Assembly (NCBI RefSeq): GCF_011074885.1
Contig: NC_054690.1
Coordinates: 377,001 to 441,000 of the forward strand
DNA from: Brettanomyces bruxellensis
Taxonomy: Eukaryota; Ascomycota; Pichiomycetes; Pichiales; Pichiaceae
DNA: 64,000 nt
Direction: 5' to 3'
Shown: positions 59,910-64,000 of the stretch, piece after piece
Layout: every line of letters starts with the position of its first letter
Numbering within the stretch: the stretch's first letter is position 1
Translations under genes and position numbers: made by a program
The notes under the pieces: model-generated
The model's database searches: none
Told to the model about the DNA's origin: nothing
Seen by the model: only the letters and a program-made list of their open reading frames with translations

Positions 59910-61195
59910 TTAAACAAATGTAGGCCAATAAAGACAGCTAGATCCGGTTGATTTAATTGCTACCATACATCCATAACATATCGTCACTCTTTTAGCATCT
60001 GTAGGTATGCATTCTCTTTCCTTTGCAAAAGAGCTTTCCTTGTATCTTCTCAAATTCTCTATTTCTTCTTCATTACTTGGTGGGACGCCTTCAAGAACTG
60101 TAAGTCCATTAATCCATCTTTCTGGATCGTCCAGCACAACATTATGACATATTTGGCATTTCTTAAATCTTTTTTATTTGGAGGTGCCGAGAGCTTAGAC
60201 GCTATCTTAACAACAGTGGAAACTGCTTCTGGATATTCTCCTTGAATTGATCCGAAGTAACCACCGATCAACTCATTCATGGACTTGCTTCTAACAGATT
60301 TGAGGGCATTCCCCTTATTTTCATTTACGAAACCTGAGGTACCACAAAGATCTGTATACTTCTCTATTTCATACTGTAAAACGTCCCGAAGAGGATACAA
60401 AAAATCAAAAGTATTTGAATTCTCTTCTGTAGTTTTACTACCAATAACGGCCCCAATTCTTTCACCACTTCCCCCAACTGTATATGAAAGTGTAGAAATT
60501 GCGAGTTCTGACATGGAATAAGGAAGTACAACGTGACTGAAATGCTTTTTTAAGCAATAATCCCCAATTATAAGATCCTTTACTATATCCATGAAGTACT
60601 CTTTAGACGAGGGATTACCGATGTTCGAGAAAAATTCATGCAGAGTTTTTAATTTTGGCACATTTTCATTGATGCAAAATGCCTCATTAGCTGTAGATAC
60701 AAGATACTCCTGAGAACCGTTTGAAGATATAAAGGTGTCACCATCCGCAAGAGTAAGTGAAATATGTAGCTCTTCAAGCATTTCAGCTCCCCCGTACCTG
60801 CTCTCCAAGCTACTCATACATTGCTTAACATTTTCGAGTGGTTTATCAAGGCCTAAAAAAAAGATAGTAAGATAAAAGCCCACGTGAGCCTTCGAACTCA
60901 TGGAAACCTGCTCCTTAAGCCAGTATATCAAGGCATCGGCTAGAACCAACGATGACTGTGTGAATAGAAACGGAAAAAGTAAGTTCACTGTCTTATTCTT
61001 AATCTCGTCCTCGGACTTTCCAAATTTAACCTTATATAGATCCCCCTTCATCTGTTTTCTTTGTTTCACCCGTATGAATTTCAAGAAGCAATCTTTACAG
61101 AAATGTTCCTTTCTGCTTACAACAATTGTTGCATGCTTTCGGCATCGTCCACATAAATCTTCCTGTTCCCCTGAGCACATACCGTACAATTCCAT
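59910..61195 (-). CDS. NCS2: Cytosolic thiouridylase subunit 2, interrupted by a -1 frameshift in an A6 run
   Basis: The N-terminal part (61195 to about 60176) carries CGRCRKHATIVVSRKEHFCKDCF and KQRKQM, the Ncs2/Ctu2 start. From about 60170 the homologous sequence continues in another frame (to 59910): KKCQICHNVVLDDPERWING and VTICYGCMVAI, with WP near the end. The first frame instead runs 38 codons of unrelated sequence to a stop at 60059. One missing base in the T6 run at 60170-60175 (A6 on the coding strand) explains it. Ncs2 with Ncs6 thiolates U34 of Lys, Glu and Gln tRNAs. Whether this is a sequencing error, a real null allele or a tolerated slip cannot be told here. It is divergent from COX23. 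Confidence 0.88.
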
Positions 61196-61449
61196 GAATA
61201 AAACTTTTGAAATTTGCCTTCTTTTACAATCAAATTTGGCATCTCCAGTGTCTAGTTAAGCATAAAGAAATATATCACAGATAGATTAAACGTGGTTGGA
61301 TTAAATCAGAGGAAGAAAAAAAAAGTCTCTATCGTTCGCACTGTGATCAAAGCGCCCCAAATTATACATTTTCATCTCAGACGGCATATACCTCATACTT
61401 GTTTTCCATCATGCAATAAGAATGTAAAAAAGACTTAAATGACTGCAAA
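61196..61449. promoter_or_regulatory. NCS2/COX23 divergent promoter
   Basis: A 254-base divergent spacer, AT-rich, with an A run at 61316-61324. No factor site recognised. Confidence 0.4.
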
Positions 61450-61812
61450 ATGGTCGCAAATAGAATCGACGATTCAGATAAATCCATTAATCATGATGAT
61501 AAAGCCAATACTTCGGAGTTAAATGGTCCACATCAGGAGACCTCAAAGGACATTAGTTTTGTCAAAAAGGTAGATGGGAAAACAGTTCTTCGATATTATC
61601 CGGACACACCTGAGTCTTTTAAGCATAAAGAGATGTTTAATGGTAAAGCCCCTTCAAAGTTTTACGATCCTTGTGCTTTATCATCAAAAATGGCTGTAAG
61701 ATGCATGGAGAATCACGATGAAGATTATAAGACCGTGTGTGCGGAATATTTCAAAGCATACAGAGAATGCAAAAAGGTGTGGATGGAAAAAAGGAGGAAA
61801 GGAACTTGGTGA
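61450..61812 (+). CDS. COX23: Mitochondrial twin-CX9C protein Cox23
   Basis: 120 residues (S. cerevisiae 151). The C-terminal CHCH domain has both CX9C pairs: CALSSKMAVRC and CAEYFKAYREC, followed by KKVWMEKRR. Before it stands the family segment YPDTPESFKHKEMF...PSKFYDPC. Cox23 is an intermembrane-space protein imported by Mia40 and needed for cytochrome oxidase copper handling. The N-terminal 45 residues are polar and Asp/Lys-rich without a clear leader. All four cysteines are intact. Confidence 0.92.
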   Translation: MVANRIDDSDKSINHDDKANTSELNGPHQETSKDISFVKKVDGKTVLRYYPDTPESFKHKEMFNGKAPSKFYDPCALSSKMAVRCMENHDEDYKTVCAEYFKAYRECKKVWMEKRRKGTW

Positions 61813-62007
61813 AGAATTCAAATCCATTATCAACTGCCCCTGCTACTATCATTACTCCCCAATTGTGCGTACGCAAGCAAGGAGAATGTGTTTAACATGT
61901 GCATCCTTACACTAGGACTCAATAGAAAATGAATCTCCAACTTTCACTATTTCTTAATTATATATATATTTATGACCCTGAATGCAAATTACAGTACACT
62001 AGCCTAT
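61813..62007. other. Convergent 3' ends of COX23 and the edge gene
   Basis: A short AT-rich spacer with TATATATAT (61962-61970). No gene. Confidence 0.3.
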
Positions 62008-64000
62008 TCAAGCTAATTCAAATGAATATGTAGACCCAATGGGATTCAATTCTCCTTTTAGTGATCCTTCCGATTTTTTATGCTTGCCATTATGTGGCTT
62101 CAAACGTAGTACCTTGTGTGGATCAAATCCGAGCTTGACTTTATCATTGTAATAGGCCATGTACGATTCTTTTATTTCATCATGTTCGTGAGATAATGCT
62201 CTTTTATGCCGTTTATTGAAATCACCATTGTTCTTACGCGCGACTTTGGAGAAGTTGTTCTTTTTATCTCCATCATTTTTCAATGTTCGGCTAACTTCAT
62301 CTGGCTTGTCCTTCCATGATGAATCAAGAAGAGCTGGGCGACATAGCATTAATAGAAGCATAACCTTCTGCGACTGCTGTCTTAATGACATAAAGTATTT
62401 CTTGATTGGATCCCCTGACAATCTCACTTCTTTAGACGAAATATATTTAAAAACCGTTAAATACAACTGTCTGAATGATTCGTAGTCAGGAATTAATTCG
62501 CCACAATTTTCCTCGGCACTCCAATTGTTACGATCCAAATTTCCCGGAACTATGTACACCTCACCTGTTATTCGACTAATCGAAACTAATAGCTTCAAAG
62601 TAAGGGGCTGATCTTTGCAATTCTTGTAGAGTTTCACGGCCGAAATTGGAAACACGCGACAAAAAATGCGACCCTCTCTGTCATCTCTCTGGAACAACAT
62701 ATTTTCCAACCTTCGAGATCTTCCACTCGAGCGCTGCGGTTCAAAACTTTCCGTTTCGAATTCATCACTTGATGGCAAACCTTCCAGTTCAAACTCCATC
62801 ATATCTTCATCCTCACTTTCCCTGATTTGATTATGAATGATCGTTTCAATTTGCTGTGCAGGACTAAAGTTTTTGCGAAATGGATATGACATCCCCCTGC
62901 TATCCCAATATCTTACGACGCTTCTTAATAGTTCCTTTGGTTCTTGCCTTAGCAATGTCTCTTTTAGGCATCTTTTCTTCTTATACAATAAATCTGGAAT
63001 AATTGGTAGTTCCTCTTTAACACCGGTTCCTGAAAAATAAAGAAGATCCTCAATATTGATATTAAGTTCTAAAAGAATATAATTTTTAAGTACGGAGTTG
63101 ATGCAGTGGTTGCATCCAAGCATATTCTCTGGGTTGTTTATGCATTTCCGTTTCCCGTACGGAGGCGTTGGTGGCGAAGGGGTCTTTAAAAATTCATTGA
63201 AAGGAGGAAGATCGAACCATTTTGAAAGAAATTTGAAAGTCGTTGAAGTGTTACCACAGGTATCTTCAATTTTATGAAATACGGAGGTGTTTGGAAACTT
63301 CGTCTTCCGGGGATATTTTATTTTGTGTCTTATGGGACTCAATTTTTTCTTCTTATCAAGGCTTTCATAACCCAAATATCCATATTTGTCCATTGTATAC
63401 ATGATTTTCCGATCCCTATCAGCATTAACCAAAAAGGTGGGCCAGCTGGGAAAGAAAAATTTTCTAAGCATATTGTCAAAGATCGAAAGTTCAATGCCGA
63501 ACTTACCACTTTCCTGACACCTGAGATCGTACTGTACAAAATCAATGTTCTTTGCCGTAAACGGAATGCTCACAGAACTACTCTGAAAAAAGCCACTTAT
63601 ATTTTGATTGCCGCTGGAGACATTTGCGAATTTCAACTTTAGATCAACCTCTGGGTCGGACGATAGATAAAATGTAGACCCTGATTTCAAAAAGCAGGAA
63701 CTTACTGATGCAAGTTCAGTATCAATTTCTGGAGACGTATCTCCATCGGCCGCATTAAATTCTGTATGTGCTATTTCTGAGTACTTTCTTTTCTTATTGG
63801 ATTTTGCATTGCTTGTCTTATTATTATTGCCACGACTTTCATGTAAGTCCCTCCGATCAACAAGAATCCGATTCATACAATTCAAAAGTCCATACTTCTG
63901 CATTTTTTCATAAATGTGATCCTCGGTATCGTGATTTGGATGCTCACCAAAAAATGTCGTAGAAAGTTGTGAGATTGGTGTTCGCTTTGGAAGAAGCACC
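62008..64000 (-). CDS. Unrecognised basic protein, N-terminus outside window
   Basis: The frame is open to the right edge (first visible codons are not an ATG), so the gene starts beyond 64000; about 664 residues are visible. I do not recognise it. Basic clusters (KSNKKRKYS near residue 68; several KK runs near the C-terminus) suggest a nuclear protein. CINNPENMLGCNHC near 290-300 has three cysteines but no clear finger. The part from about 445 to 560 (IFCRVFPISAVKLYKNC, LLVSISRITGEVYIVPG) looks like a compact fold, followed by a helical segment (PIKKYFMSLRQQSQKVMLLL). No membrane helix or catalytic motif is visible. It converges with COX23, 195 bases apart. Confidence 0.7.
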   Translation of the reverse strand, partial: VLLPKRTPISQLSTTFFGEHPNHDTEDHIYEKMQKYGLLNCMNRILVDRRDLHESRGNNNKTSNAKSNKKRKYSEIAHTEFNAADGDTSPEIDTELASVSSCFLKSGSTFYLSSDPEVDLKLKFANVSSGNQNISGFFQSSSVSIPFTAKNIDFVQYDLRCQESGKFGIELSIFDNMLRKFFFPSWPTFLVNADRDRKIMYTMDKYGYLGYESLDKKKKLSPIRHKIKYPRKTKFPNTSVFHKIEDTCGNTSTTFKFLSKWFDLPPFNEFLKTPSPPTPPYGKRKCINNPENMLGCNHCINSVLKNYILLELNINIEDLLYFSGTGVKEELPIIPDLLYKKKRCLKETLLRQEPKELLRSVVRYWDSRGMSYPFRKNFSPAQQIETIIHNQIRESEDEDMMEFELEGLPSSDEFETESFEPQRSSGRSRRLENMLFQRDDREGRIFCRVFPISAVKLYKNCKDQPLTLKLLVSISRITGEVYIVPGNLDRNNWSAEENCGELIPDYESFRQLYLTVFKYISSKEVRLSGDPIKKYFMSLRQQSQKVMLLLMLCRPALLDSSWKDKPDEVSRTLKNDGDKKNNFSKVARKNNGDFNKRHKRALSHEHDEIKESYMAYYNDKVKLGFDPHKVLRLKPHNGKHKKSEGSLKGELNPIGSTYSFELA

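Noticed and set aside
60150..60190. Programmed -1 frameshift in NCS2
   Set aside because: The in-frame context is T AAA AAA, not X XXY YYZ, and Ncs2 is not known to use frameshifting. An indel in the homopolymer is simpler.

Overview
The window is nuclear DNA of a budding yeast. Supporting signs are about 26 mostly intron-less genes, AT-rich spacers, two short introns with GTATGT and TACTAAC signals, and orthologues of Saccharomyces genes throughout. CTG is read as leucine at conserved hydrophobic positions (for example the Leu before SDFG in CBK1, codon at 37645-37647), which argues against the CTG-serine clade. Gene order looks pre-whole-genome-duplication. A CysA-type serine acetyltransferase, a Cbf1/Tbf1-like ribosomal-protein promoter and Gln56 in ribosomal protein eL42 fit a Pichiaceae-type yeast such as Brettanomyces. 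That species assignment is inference.

Left part (1-8.4 kb): the 3' part of GFA1, an M1 aminopeptidase, an orphan 180-residue ORF, and a mitochondrial CysA/Cys2-type serine O-acetyltransferase with a perfect Cbf1 box upstream. From 8.4 to 18 kb, DOA4/UBP5, DOS2, OCA6, DDI1, MAG1, LSM5 and PAA1 form one block. In S. cerevisiae these are split between two duplicated regions (YDR067-071 and YER142-146). The divergent pairs DOS2/OCA6 and DDI1/MAG1 are preserved, and the latter keeps an Rpn4-like box. A fast-evolving helicase-like protein (18.5 kb) precedes a second conserved block, RRS1 - UAF30/TRI1 - Munc13-like YOR296W.

Middle part (26-48 kb): a Lam/Ltc sterol-transfer protein, a hypothetical protein, an Mnr2/Alr-type magnesium transporter, a Ksp1/Ran1-type kinase, the NDR kinase CBK1, spliced RPL42 (next to CBK1 as in S. 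cerevisiae), the mitochondrial PPR protein RMD9 and a PH-domain protein. Two spacers of more than 2 kb lie here (43.5-45.8 and 48.1-50.5 kb).

Right part (50-64 kb): a SulP/STAS transporter, a single-domain VPS10 receptor, spliced VPS75, a Dal5-family transporter with a Cbf1-type box, NCS2 interrupted by a frameshift in a homopolymer, COX23, and an unrecognised basic protein that runs off the right edge. I saw no tRNA, rRNA, transposon, LTR or CRISPR. The strongest leads are the RPL42 Gln56 allele and its promoter, the NCS2 frameshift, the interleaved ancestral gene order, and the motif-less DEAH-like protein.
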